NCBI GenBank assembly: GCA_002733915.1
Contig: NVXN01000009.1
Span: 93,550 to 99,416 of the forward strand
From: Aequorivita sp.
GTDB taxonomy: Bacteria > Bacteroidota > Bacteroidia > Flavobacteriales > Flavobacteriaceae
Direction: 5' to 3'
Length of the DNA: 5,867 bases
Part shown: positions 1 to 5,867 of the stretch, piece after piece
How the letters are laid out: each line of letters begins with the position of its first letter
Numbering within the stretch: position 1 is the first letter of the stretch
Position numbers and translations under genes: made by a program
The notes under the pieces: model-generated
The model's database searches: none
What the model saw: only the letters and a program-made list of their open reading frames with translations
Told to the model about the DNA's origin: nothing

Positions 1-1445
1 AAACCTAAAAACTTATTTATCGCTTTTGAGTTCGTTTTATCCTTTATATTTAAAAGAAATGACATTTCACACATACTTGAAAAGTCGAAGCCAGGCTGGT
101 TGAATTCTTCTATGCCTTGTGATAATAGTACAACCGAAACCCCTTTTGAACGAATCTCCCTTAAAATCTTTTCTAAAATATCCTGATATTTTTTCTCTTT
201 GAAAATTACGTGTGCTTCATCAATCAACAACACGTATCGCATAGCCCTACAATCGCCTTCGACAGGAGAGCTCTCCATATTCATAAAAGTATTGTAGATG
301 TAATTAATAATCAAGAACAGGGAAGTAAATCGTACCGAATTAGACAAATCCCCAGAAAGCGATAGATAAACATTTTGATTTAGAAATGATTCTGATTTTT
401 GATTTTCCTGAAAAATATTGTACCGGGTAAGTTCATCAATAATTTCAGTAAGCGTGTCTCTCTTTTCTCCTACCAAGTCCAAAAGCTTTTCGTTGATTTC
501 AGCGAAGCTTGGATATTGTCCTTGTTTCTTTGTTTGAAAAGCCTCTAACGTTGCTTCTCGCAACTGTCCTCTTTGCTTTATGCCAATATTTGAATACTTA
601 CATATGATGTCAACAAATTTATCGATTCCCATCTGTTTGTTAACTTCATTGATTCCATCAATAAATGATAATGGATTTACAGGAAATTGTGTATTTGGGG
701 CATCGATGTATGTCGCCCTAGTCTTGCTAAAAAATGGCTCATAAAACTTTAGGTCATCATCTTTCAAGCCCTTAAAATCTAAATATATAAAGTTGACTTG
801 ATGATTGGATTTCTCACTTATCTGGTTTAAAAGCTCTAATGCGAATTGGGTTTTACCCGTCCCAGAACTTCCGGCAACAGCAATATGATTGTTGTTGTAT
901 TTAGTATCATTAAAACCCAATTCAATAGGTTTCTTCTCATTCAAAGTACTTCCAATCTCAATCTTGATCAATTCTTGAAAATAGGAAATATTTAAGGATT
1001 GATTGGAATTGGTAACTGCACTTAAATCAACATCCCCAGATTCCAAAAAGTTTATTCCCTTGTCAAGATGTTCAATTAGAAAATCAAAGAAAGTATAGTT
1101 ATGACTATTGCTGAAGAGATTATCCATCAATACAAGCCCGTGGTCTATATGTAATTTCACATACCTCGGGATGTCGTCGTGAATTTTGTAAACACCATAA
1201 TGCTGAGAAACCATTGCGATATAAAAATCGCGATGTCTCGCATCAAAAAGTATATGGTCTTTGTATTCTTTACCCTTGGAATCAAAAGAACTAAATTCTT
1301 CTGAAGTGAACTTTTTGCCTTGTTGAATAGAGTACCCAAGGGCTATTCTAGCAACAACATTTTCCTTTGTGCCAACAGGGAGTTTGCTAGTAAGCTTTCG
1401 AACAATTTCTTGATTTGCTTCGGATGTGCGTATATTAATCTGCAT
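1..1445 (-). CDS. dndE: DndE domain fused to a HerA/FtsK-like ATPase (partial, C-terminus beyond left edge)
   Basis: The reading frame starts at the ATG at 1445-1443 and stays open to the window edge, giving 481 residues with the end missing. Residues about 1-110 look like DndE, the small DNA-binding subunit of the phosphorothioation complex: an N-terminal RTSEANQEIVRKL helix, a VVARIALGYSI segment, and a histidine-bearing helix YVKLHIDHGLVLM at 95-107. A linker follows, then a P-loop ATPase with Walker A GSSGTGKT (192-199), a FtsK-like YLDFKG strand (221-226), Walker B VLLIDE (405-410) followed by AH, and RSKGVSVVLLSQ (432-443), typical of HerA/FtsK motors. Ordinary DndE proteins are only about 110-120 residues long, so this is a fusion. 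The start lies inside dndD with an 11-bp overlap, implying translational coupling. The ATPase could be a DNA translocase serving modification, or could stand in for the HerA-like restriction protein DndH; which one is inference. The DndE assignment is from remembered family patterns, not a search. Confidence 0.87.
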   Translation of the reverse strand, partial: MQINIRTSEANQEIVRKLTSKLPVGTKENVVARIALGYSIQQGKKFTSEEFSSFDSKGKEYKDHILFDARHRDFYIAMVSQHYGVYKIHDDIPRYVKLHIDHGLVLMDNLFSNSHNYTFFDFLIEHLDKGINFLESGDVDLSAVTNSNQSLNISYFQELIKIEIGSTLNEKKPIELGFNDTKYNNNHIAVAGSSGTGKTQFALELLNQISEKSNHQVNFIYLDFKGLKDDDLKFYEPFFSKTRATYIDAPNTQFPVNPLSFIDGINEVNKQMGIDKFVDIICKYSNIGIKQRGQLREATLEAFQTKKQGQYPSFAEINEKLLDLVGEKRDTLTEIIDELTRYNIFQENQKSESFLNQNVYLSLSGDLSNSVRFTSLFLIINYIYNTFMNMESSPVEGDCRAMRYVLLIDEAHVIFKEKKYQDILEKILREIRSKGVSVVLLSQGIEEFNQPGFDFSSMCEMSFLLNIKDKTNSKAINKFLG

Positions 1446-3552
1446 ATAATTCGTCGTATGTTTTAATCAAGTCTTTTGGTGGAGATGTCAGAAATTTGGA
1501 TGCATCAGTACTATAATTATGAATTATATAAGCTTTTATAACCTTGTCCTGAAGTAAATCATATTCGCTTACGGTAAGCTCTTTATGCAAAAGGGGAAAC
1601 AAAACCACCTGTTTAGACACGTTTGGATAAAATTCATTAATTACATTTCTAGCGTGGTCTCGGTCAAATTTTTGCATAGGAGAATCGATAAACACAGGGA
1701 ATTCAATATCCGATTCATCAACCAAAGCTTTTAATAGTGCCGAGGCATACATTTGGCGTTCTCCCATTGAAAGAGATCCTTTGTCTATTTTTTCTTTTCG
1801 GCTATCGAATAGATTGATATCCACATCATCACCCGATTGGTTTATATCAACAGCTACGGACTTTATAAATCCTTTTTTGTGCATCAGTATATTTAACTCG
1901 GACAGGATGTTGCTTTCCAATGATTTCTTTTTCTCTTCTTTAAATGATTTTATAAAGATTTTGAGTTTTCCAATGATATCTTGGGCTTTTTTGTCTTTGT
2001 CGCCATATTTTCTTGAATCATCAATTTTCTTACGCAGTTCTTCTTGTCTTTGCTTGAAGGTTTTGATGTCATTTTTCAATCCTCCTATTTTTTCCCTTAA
2101 ATCATACACCTCATTATCTATTGAAAAGACCCTCTTGTCATTCTTTTCTTTTTCATTTCGTAGTCCAGAGATATATTCATCATCGGCATCTTTTTCAGCA
2201 TCCCGAACTTTTCTTCTAATAGAATCCAATTGAATTTTTGATTTAGAATATTCGTTATTGATACGCTTAAAAGACTCTTTGAAAGAAAGTCTTAAGCCAT
2301 TCAATAAAACCTTGAACTCATTGGTTTCTGAATCGCTAAAATCGTGAAGTGTCTTAAACGTGGTTGGAATTTCAGGCACATCTTTAAAAAAATGTTTTCT
2401 TACCAACTTACTTATTTGCTCTTCATAGAAATTTCTAATATCGGTTTCAATGACTTTGGGGAAATTCTTTTTTTCAGCTTCAATATCGTCCAGAATCTTT
2501 TTTGTCTTTTCACCAACATTTTCCTGTACATATTTGTTTTCACGATAATTCTTTTCATCTGAAAGTTGCTGACTTACCATCATCAAATTTTCTCCCGCTA
2601 ATCCGAAGGGAATTAAATCGAATAGGTCTTTCAGTTGGTTTTGTAATTCAGAAATCGATTTATTAAGCTCGTATTCTTGTTCTTTAAGCTCATTCAGTTG
2701 TTCAACGGTCATATGGTTACCTTCCTGAATCAGCTTTCGCTGTATATCGTTTGAGGCACTTACTTTCTCTATTTTTTCTTCATTCAGGTCTTGAATCTGT
2801 TGTTCAACTTCGTCAATTTCTAATTGGGAGTTATCAATATTTGCATTGATTTGATTCAGTTCTGCCTTCTCCTTTGGTTTAGCAGACTTGTTTCGATATT
2901 CATCCTGAATAGATTCTAGTTGGTCTTTTAAATCTTCATACTTCTTAATCCCTAAAACTTCCGTATAGGCTTTACTTAATAATCGTCTTTGGTCGGGCGA
3001 ATTAATTTCTGCAAGGGAAACGATTTTTTCTGCATCAAAGAAGAAGAATTTTGCAATCTCTATCGGTAAAATAAAATCTCGAATAAAAATCTCTTCGCCA
3101 TCTTGTTTTCCATCAGTTGTGAGGTCTTTGATTAATTCATTCTGAAAATTGTCGATTACGACTTCTACTTTGTCATTAGCACTAGTTACAATATCATAAG
3201 ACCTAGTAATTTTAATCTCATTGCAAGTGATTTCGGGAATTTTTACATCTTTAAATGTAACAGAAACCGAAAATTTGGTTTCCCCGTTTGCTTTTGCCAG
3301 TCTGTTCAGACTATTGGCAATATATTTTGTGTAGCCTCCTTTATCAGCAATTTCCTTTTGATATAAATGGTCAACTTTTTGCATTTGTTTTCCATACAGA
3401 CACCATACAAGAGACATTAGGAATGTTGTTTTTCCATAACCGTTTTTCCCACTTACAACCACAATATTTTTACTATCGGTTGTCGATAAATCAATTTTGT
3501 TTGAGCCTTTATAAATTCTGAAATTATTGAGCTCGATTTCCTTTATGTACAT
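1435..3552 (-). CDS. dndD: DNA phosphorothioation protein DndD, SMC/Rad50-like ATPase
   Basis: This 705-residue protein belongs to the RecF/SMC/Rad50-like ATPases of the Dnd system. In the family it supplies ATP hydrolysis, and is thought to open or nick DNA, for sulfur insertion by the DndCDE complex. Visible motifs are Walker A GKNGYGKT (35-42), the family-typical FFFFDAEKI (169-177), a long coiled coil rich in Glu, Lys and Gln (about 200-312), a short hinge with IPFGLAGENLM (314-324), a second coiled coil (about 425-550), the ABC signature LSMGERQM (594-601), and Walker B FPVFIDSP (618-625) with D-loop MQKFD. The residue after the Walker B aspartate is Ser rather than Glu, which matches my memory of DndD (IDTP/IDSP). 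There is no CxxC zinc hook. The ATG lies 2 bp after the dndC stop, and the end overlaps the dndE start. Length and motif order are as expected for an intact gene. Confidence 0.95.
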   Translation of the reverse strand: MYIKEIELNNFRIYKGSNKIDLSTTDSKNIVVVSGKNGYGKTTFLMSLVWCLYGKQMQKVDHLYQKEIADKGGYTKYIANSLNRLAKANGETKFSVSVTFKDVKIPEITCNEIKITRSYDIVTSANDKVEVVIDNFQNELIKDLTTDGKQDGEEIFIRDFILPIEIAKFFFFDAEKIVSLAEINSPDQRRLLSKAYTEVLGIKKYEDLKDQLESIQDEYRNKSAKPKEKAELNQINANIDNSQLEIDEVEQQIQDLNEEKIEKVSASNDIQRKLIQEGNHMTVEQLNELKEQEYELNKSISELQNQLKDLFDLIPFGLAGENLMMVSQQLSDEKNYRENKYVQENVGEKTKKILDDIEAEKKNFPKVIETDIRNFYEEQISKLVRKHFFKDVPEIPTTFKTLHDFSDSETNEFKVLLNGLRLSFKESFKRINNEYSKSKIQLDSIRRKVRDAEKDADDEYISGLRNEKEKNDKRVFSIDNEVYDLREKIGGLKNDIKTFKQRQEELRKKIDDSRKYGDKDKKAQDIIGKLKIFIKSFKEEKKKSLESNILSELNILMHKKGFIKSVAVDINQSGDDVDINLFDSRKEKIDKGSLSMGERQMYASALLKALVDESDIEFPVFIDSPMQKFDRDHARNVINEFYPNVSKQVVLFPLLHKELTVSEYDLLQDKVIKAYIIHNYSTDASKFLTSPPKDLIKTYDELYAD

Positions 3553-3554
3553 TC

Positions 3555-4883
3555 TTACTTGTCTTTTTTAAGGAATTCTTCAATTCTGTTCTCAATATCA
3601 TCTTTTAAGCCTCGTTTCCTGTTTAAAAGCGACTTGTTTTTCTGCAACGTTAGCAGGTCTTGAATAAGGTTGAAGTCTTTTTCGCTATCGTTACAGGATT
3701 TTTTCAATAGTTCGACTTCTTTCTCTCTTTTTTCGTTTTGATCTTTCATATCCAAATTAAGATTGTATGCTTCTTGGTAAATTTCAGAAACCTTATAGTC
3801 AAATATCAAATCGCGATACCAAATAGTTTGGATGGCCACTAATTCCTGATTTGTTATTAATTCTAAATGAGGTTTGGTTTTCTGTATGGTATGTTGGGCT
3901 GCTAGAACTCTTTTAAGAACAGACGCTCGATATTTTGAAGTATAAGTACCCATACCATTGATGGCATCAGTACCATTCCTTCTTTGAGGTAATCTATTCT
4001 CAATCAAATTACGTTCATCAACTAACTCGTTGCGAACTTTTAGTAACGGTGTTAGCCAAGTGAGGCCATTCTCTATTAAGGCGGTCATTGACTTATCCTT
4101 TTTAACTACTGTACAAACCCAACAGCCAAATCTGCTTTGTCCACAAGATTTATGTTCTTTTGAAGTGACCACGGTAGGACATTCATAATCATCAGCACTA
4201 GCATCAGAATAAATTTGAAATAATTCAGAATTGTCTGAACCCCAAGGCGAATCCATCGTGTTTATCAGATACCACACTTCCTCTAACGAAAGACTTCGGA
4301 TTGGTGCATACATATGAGTATTTGGCTGCGTTGGATGTTTTGAGAGTCGCTTACCTTTAATTTCGTGCTTTTTCATTGACTTGGCACGTTGAGCGCTCTC
4401 GGCTGTTCTAGTTCCAATAAGAATAACAGCTTCTCCGAACTGGTCAATTTTCTCTATGAGATGCCGAGCGGTAGGTCTTATTTTTAACCGTTCCGTACAC
4501 CATCTAAACGCATTATTTGGGGCGGGATAACCCCTGCCGATTAGATTAACCCAGAAAGAATCCTCTAGTCGTGGAATAGTTTGAACGACTTGAATAGGCA
4601 TATCTTGTTCAACGGCAGCCTTACGGATATCATTCAAAACCCGATTGACATATTCTGTGATAATCGGGTTTTCAACCATAGTGTCGTTGCAAACGACAAT
4701 TATATCTCTTTTTACAATTCCTGTAAGTTGTTTAATCTGCTCAATGGCTTTCCAAACCAATTGAAGCATTACAGTAGAATCTTTACCTCCACTAAAACCA
4801 ATAATCCAAGGTCTATTGGTTTCGTCAGCATACATATACTGGTCAATTATTTCATCGATTATAGTATCTACAATTTTTGACAT
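3555..4883 (-). CDS. dndC: DNA phosphorothioation protein DndC, PAPS-reductase/ATP-pyrophosphatase-like sulfurtransferase
   Basis: DndC accepts sulfur mobilised by a cysteine desulfurase (DndA or IscS) and activates the DNA backbone with ATP. Counting from the ATG at 4883 (442 residues), the N-type ATP-pyrophosphatase loop SGGKDST is at 31-37, followed by RWCTERLK (127-134) and IGTRTAESAQRA (156-167). Cysteines 235, 247, 254 and 257 form a cluster (ECP, SCG, GCWVC) that, with Cys129, fits the Fe-S and sulfur-handling residues of the family. GYPAPNNAFRWC is characteristic of DndC as opposed to CysH. The charged helical C-terminal tail is also usual. A TTG at 4898 would add five residues (EPIF after the start), but it sits in the loop of a small hairpin, so I prefer the ATG; the leader has no obvious Shine-Dalgarno sequence. 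The gene follows the HTH regulator frame by 35 bp and precedes dndD by 2 bp. It appears intact. Confidence 0.95.
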   Translation of the reverse strand: MSKIVDTIIDEIIDQYMYADETNRPWIIGFSGGKDSTVMLQLVWKAIEQIKQLTGIVKRDIIVVCNDTMVENPIITEYVNRVLNDIRKAAVEQDMPIQVVQTIPRLEDSFWVNLIGRGYPAPNNAFRWCTERLKIRPTARHLIEKIDQFGEAVILIGTRTAESAQRAKSMKKHEIKGKRLSKHPTQPNTHMYAPIRSLSLEEVWYLINTMDSPWGSDNSELFQIYSDASADDYECPTVVTSKEHKSCGQSRFGCWVCTVVKKDKSMTALIENGLTWLTPLLKVRNELVDERNLIENRLPQRRNGTDAINGMGTYTSKYRASVLKRVLAAQHTIQKTKPHLELITNQELVAIQTIWYRDLIFDYKVSEIYQEAYNLNLDMKDQNEKREKEVELLKKSCNDSEKDFNLIQDLLTLQKNKSLLNRKRGLKDDIENRIEEFLKKDK

Positions 4884-4905
4884 AAAAATAGGTTCCAAAA
4901 GAACC
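4884..4905 (-). promoter_or_regulatory. Small hairpin plus T-tract directly upstream of dndC ATG
   Basis: On the minus strand the segment reads GGTTC, a TTTTG loop, GAACC, then TATTTTT and the dndC ATG. The 5-bp stem is perfect and is followed by a U-rich run, so the RNA resembles a minimal terminator or attenuator and would cover part of the translation initiation region. It separates the regulator frame from dndC. With a stem this short it may be chance; function is inference. Confidence 0.3.
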
Positions 4906-4918
4906 CGCTTATTTAATG

Positions 4919-5029
4919 TTAGCTTTTAGTTTGACTATTGCAACACTCTATTGCAAGTTTTAAAGCTTCAATTTTATATTTTTCGTTCTTGGTTGTTTTT
5001 AAAATTTTGTCTGCTAACCAAAGGGAGAG
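4919..5029 (-). pseudogene. Severed C-terminal tail of the HTH regulator
   Basis: Directly after the TAG, the same frame reads LSLWLADKI, then KNEKYKIEALKLAIECC, and ends at TAA (4919-4921), 36 codons later. I remember small XRE regulators of this type carrying E-L-L-T/S-L-W-L-A-D-K here, so the amber codon lines up with a conserved leucine; TTG to TAG is a single-base change. There is no frame change, no insertion, and no good new start codon, so this stretch is probably untranslated unless the stop is read through or is a sequence error. Confidence 0.6.
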
Positions 5030-5209
5030 CTAGCTTTTTTTATCTTGATTGAAGATTTTAGATAACTTGATAACATCAGCTTTCTTAAAAAACCTTTCGC
5101 CTCTTTCAACTTTACTCAAAACGGCTGTGTCAATGGATAATTTACTTGCTAATTCTCTTAATAAAATTCCCTTTTCTTCCCTGATATGTCTTATATGCTC
5201 ACCAATCAT
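5030..5209 (-). CDS. XRE/Cro-C1-type helix-turn-helix regulator, shortened by an in-frame amber codon
   Basis: The ATG at 5209 opens a 59-residue frame beginning MIGEHIRHIREEKG. It contains an XRE-family HTH: helices over residues 3-13 and 17-24, recognition helix around SIDTAVLSKVERGER (25-39), then DVIKLSKIF (45-53). Such small regulators often control restriction-modification or other defence operons, and this one is the first gene before dndC on the same strand, so it is a likely repressor or activator of the Dnd operon. The frame stops at TAG (5030-5032), but the same frame continues with family-like sequence (see the next entry), so the intact protein was probably 96 residues. The DNA-binding part is complete and may still function, though the missing tail may matter for dimerisation or stability. 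The start is the first Met of the domain; no strong ribosome binding site is visible. Confidence 0.72.
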   Translation of the reverse strand: MIGEHIRHIREEKGILLRELASKLSIDTAVLSKVERGERFFKKADVIKLSKIFNQDKKS

Positions 5210-5232
5210 ATCAATTTCTTAAAAGATGCAAG

Positions 5233-5271
5233 TTGACAAATTTTGGACAATTTAACAAAATTTAATTTGTT
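5233..5271. promoter_or_regulatory. Candidate operator: clustered ACAA repeats and an inverted repeat upstream of the HTH gene
   Basis: Starting 24 bp upstream of the HTH start codon, the plus strand shows three related units: GACAAATTTT (5235), GACAATTTA (5246) and AACAAAATTTAA (5254). The last forms an inverted repeat, AACAAA-ATTTAA-TTTGTT (5254-5271), with perfect 6-bp arms. CAAATTTTG (5237-5245) is also an 8-of-9 inverted match to 5256-5264. XRE repressors commonly bind such sites at their own promoters. The composition is AT-rich, so chance repeats are possible. Confidence 0.35.
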
Positions 5272-5279
5272 GCTAGTAA

Positions 5280-5408
5280 TTGATTGCAATTCTTTTAACA
5301 AAGAAATTAACATTAATAACAAAGACAAAGGAAGTAGGTGGTGCAGTAGGTGGTGTAATAGGTGGTGCAATAGATGCAAATAAAGCGTTAAGTAAAAGAC
5401 AGAGTTAA
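5280..5408 (+). pseudogene. Glycine-zipper peptide or gene remnant
   Basis: A plus-strand frame beginning after a stop at 5277-5279 encodes 42 residues, ending at TAA (5406-5408). Its second half reads KEVGGAVGGVIGGAIDANKA followed by LSKRQS: a glycine-zipper pattern with glycines spaced every four residues (GGxxGGxxGG), as seen in membrane-inserting or surface-associated proteins. There is no ATG; the only candidate start is TTG at 5280, and the sequence before the zipper is low-complexity. I read it as the 3' end of a decayed gene, although a very small membrane peptide is possible. I do not recognise a parent gene. Confidence 0.3.
5334..5369 (+). repeat. Three tandem 12-bp repeats, RTAGGTGGTGYA
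   Basis: Three adjacent copies (5334-5345, 5346-5357, 5358-5369) differ only at the first base (G, G, A) and next-to-last base (C, T, C). They encode the repeated VGGA/VGGV/IGGA of the glycine-zipper remnant, so the period is a whole number of codons. A degenerate fourth unit may start at 5370. Confidence 0.75.
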
Positions 5409-5516
5409 GTTCTTAAAGTTATTACAAACGACATTAATATTACCTCTAGCGAAATAGATGAAGTTTTAGGTATCAACAAATCGGCCGTTTGCAAACAGAT
5501 TAAGTCTATTAAATAG
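5409..5516 (+). pseudogene. Short winged-HTH-like remnant
   Basis: In the same frame as the glycine-zipper remnant but after its TAA, 35 codons run to TAG (5514-5516). They include ITSSEIDEVLGINKSAVCKQ then IKSIK, which looks like a helix-turn-helix: 'nIT..eI.e.lGi.ksaV.kqIk.iK', as at the C-terminus of ATP-binding or MarR-like regulators. There is no start codon and the rest of any such protein is absent, so this is probably a leftover of a displaced gene. The assignment rests on pattern resemblance only. Confidence 0.35.
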
Positions 5517-5529
5517 TAAGAATTGCTAC

Positions 5530-5561
5530 AACAAAAAAGAGGTCACGAGAAAACATTGACC
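5530..5561 (-). terminator. Weak terminator-like hairpin after the DUF4878-like gene
   Basis: Read on the minus strand, GGTCA (5561-5557), an 11-base loop, TGACC (5545-5541), then TCTTTTTTGTTG. The stem is only 5 bp, but it is followed by a T-tract and lies about 20 bp after the stop codon of the rightmost gene, where an intrinsic terminator would be expected. Confidence 0.35.
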
Positions 5562-5579
5562 AGTTATTTTGGAAGATAT

Positions 5580-5867
5580 TTAAAAAGGCCCTTTATCCCT
5601 CGGCCCATTATACGTTACCTTCCATTGGCCATCTTCTTGAACCAGTTTAAAAACACCCGGTTTTGGGTCGTAAGAAGTTGAATATTTTACCCAAGCAACC
5701 TCGCCAACCATAGCTTCATCCACCACTTTAAAATGAGCTTCTGAATCTTTATCTTCAGTGAACATTGGTTGAATGCTTGAAAGGTTTGCATAACCTTCCG
5801 CAGTAGTGTGCTTTTTTAAGGTGGCATCATCGCCGTGATAGAAACTTTCGGCAACAACTTTAGCGGT
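5580..5867 (-). CDS. DUF4878/NTF2-like small protein, probably a lipoprotein (partial, N-terminus beyond right edge)
   Basis: The frame is open from the right edge to TAA (5580-5582), giving the last 95 residues. It begins TAKVVAESFYHGDDATLKKH, a helix typical of the start of NTF2-like DUF4878 domains ('a..F..al..gd...a...t'), and ends with strands VGEVAWVKYS, PGVFKLVQEDGQWKVTYN, matching the 'lvkedGkWkv' close of that fold. Proteins of this kind in Bacteroidota are usually exported lipoproteins of unknown function; the signal sequence would lie outside the window. An internal Met at 5765 is not the start, because the coding pattern continues upstream of it. It appears unrelated to the Dnd operon and probably marks the flanking chromosome. 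Confidence 0.6.
   Translation of the reverse strand, partial: TAKVVAESFYHGDDATLKKHTTAEGYANLSSIQPMFTEDKDSEAHFKVVDEAMVGEVAWVKYSTSYDPKPGVFKLVQEDGQWKVTYNGPRDKGPF

Larger units (their letters stand above)
5210..5579. other. AT-rich intergenic region with operator-like repeats and coding remnants
   Basis: These 370 bp contain no intact gene I can support. The part nearest the HTH gene (5210-5300) is very AT-rich and should hold the Dnd operon promoter, but I found no clean match to the Bacteroidota TTG-N19-TAnnTTTG pattern; the closest is TAAATTTTG on the minus strand (5257-5265), one base too widely spaced. From 5280 to 5516 the plus strand holds two short peptide-coding remnants in one frame, separated by a TAA. 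No tRNA or CRISPR repeat is visible. Confidence 0.5.

Noticed and set aside
1157..1339. 60-residue minus-strand frame with its own ATG
   Set aside because: It lies wholly inside the DndE-ATPase gene in another frame and shows no domain pattern; the long frame has clear family motifs.
1781..2562. Plus-strand frames opposite dndD (Ser/Phe-rich, hydrophobic)
   Set aside because: They are antisense to the Lys/Glu-rich coiled coils of DndD, which produce Phe/Ser/Leu-rich mirror frames by composition; no start context or domain supports them.
3288..3521. Plus-strand 77-residue frame
   Set aside because: Antisense to the Walker A-bearing N-terminus of DndD; no recognisable features.
4581..4880. 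Plus-strand 99-residue frame
   Set aside because: Antisense to the dndC N-terminus, including the SGGKDST region; a shadow of the real gene.
5233..5260. TTGACA followed about 17 bp later by CAAAAT on the plus strand, a sigma-70-like promoter
   Set aside because: The -10 match is poor, the consensus is not the usual one for Bacteroidota, and only gene remnants lie downstream.
5580..5765. A complete 61-residue gene starting at the Met at 5765
   Set aside because: The same frame runs on upstream to the window edge with an NTF2-like helix, so this Met is internal to a longer protein.
1..5867. CRISPR array, tRNA, insertion sequence or integrase
   Set aside because: No regularly spaced repeats, no cloverleaf-like sequence and no transposase or recombinase motifs were seen on either strand.

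Overview
The window carries most of a DNA phosphorothioation (Dnd) operon, all on the minus strand. Low GC, AT-rich leaders without clear Shine-Dalgarno sequences, and the style of the proteins point to the Bacteroidota, probably a flavobacterium-like host. That placement is inference; no marker gene is present.

Read in the direction of transcription (right to left), the layout is as follows. At the right edge is the C-terminal part of an unrelated small NTF2-like/DUF4878-type protein (5580-5867), followed by a weak terminator-like hairpin. Next comes about 370 bp without a convincing intact gene (5210-5579). It holds two plus-strand coding remnants, a glycine-zipper peptide with 12-bp tandem repeats and a short helix-turn-helix fragment, plus an AT-rich repeat-bearing segment in front of the operon. 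Then come an XRE-type HTH regulator gene interrupted by an in-frame amber codon (reading frame 4919-5209), dndC (3555-4883), dndD (1435-3552) and a dndE-like gene (1-1445, running off the left edge). dndC and dndD are separated by 2 bp and dndD and dndE overlap by 11 bp, so these three are surely one translationally coupled unit.

DndC (PAPS-reductase-like, with four clustered cysteines plus one more for Fe-S and sulfur chemistry) and DndD (SMC/Rad50-like ATPase) have all expected motifs. The third gene is unusual. Its first ~110 residues look like DndE, normally a stand-alone protein of about 110-120 residues, but they are fused to a HerA/FtsK-type ATPase with Walker A at residues 192-199 and Walker B at 405-410. 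Together these would place sulfur in the DNA backbone. The cysteine desulfurase (DndA, or a host IscS) is not in the window. Neither are DndB or the DndFGH restriction proteins, which could lie beyond the left edge. The HTH protein is the obvious local regulator, but its stop codon removes the C-terminal third.
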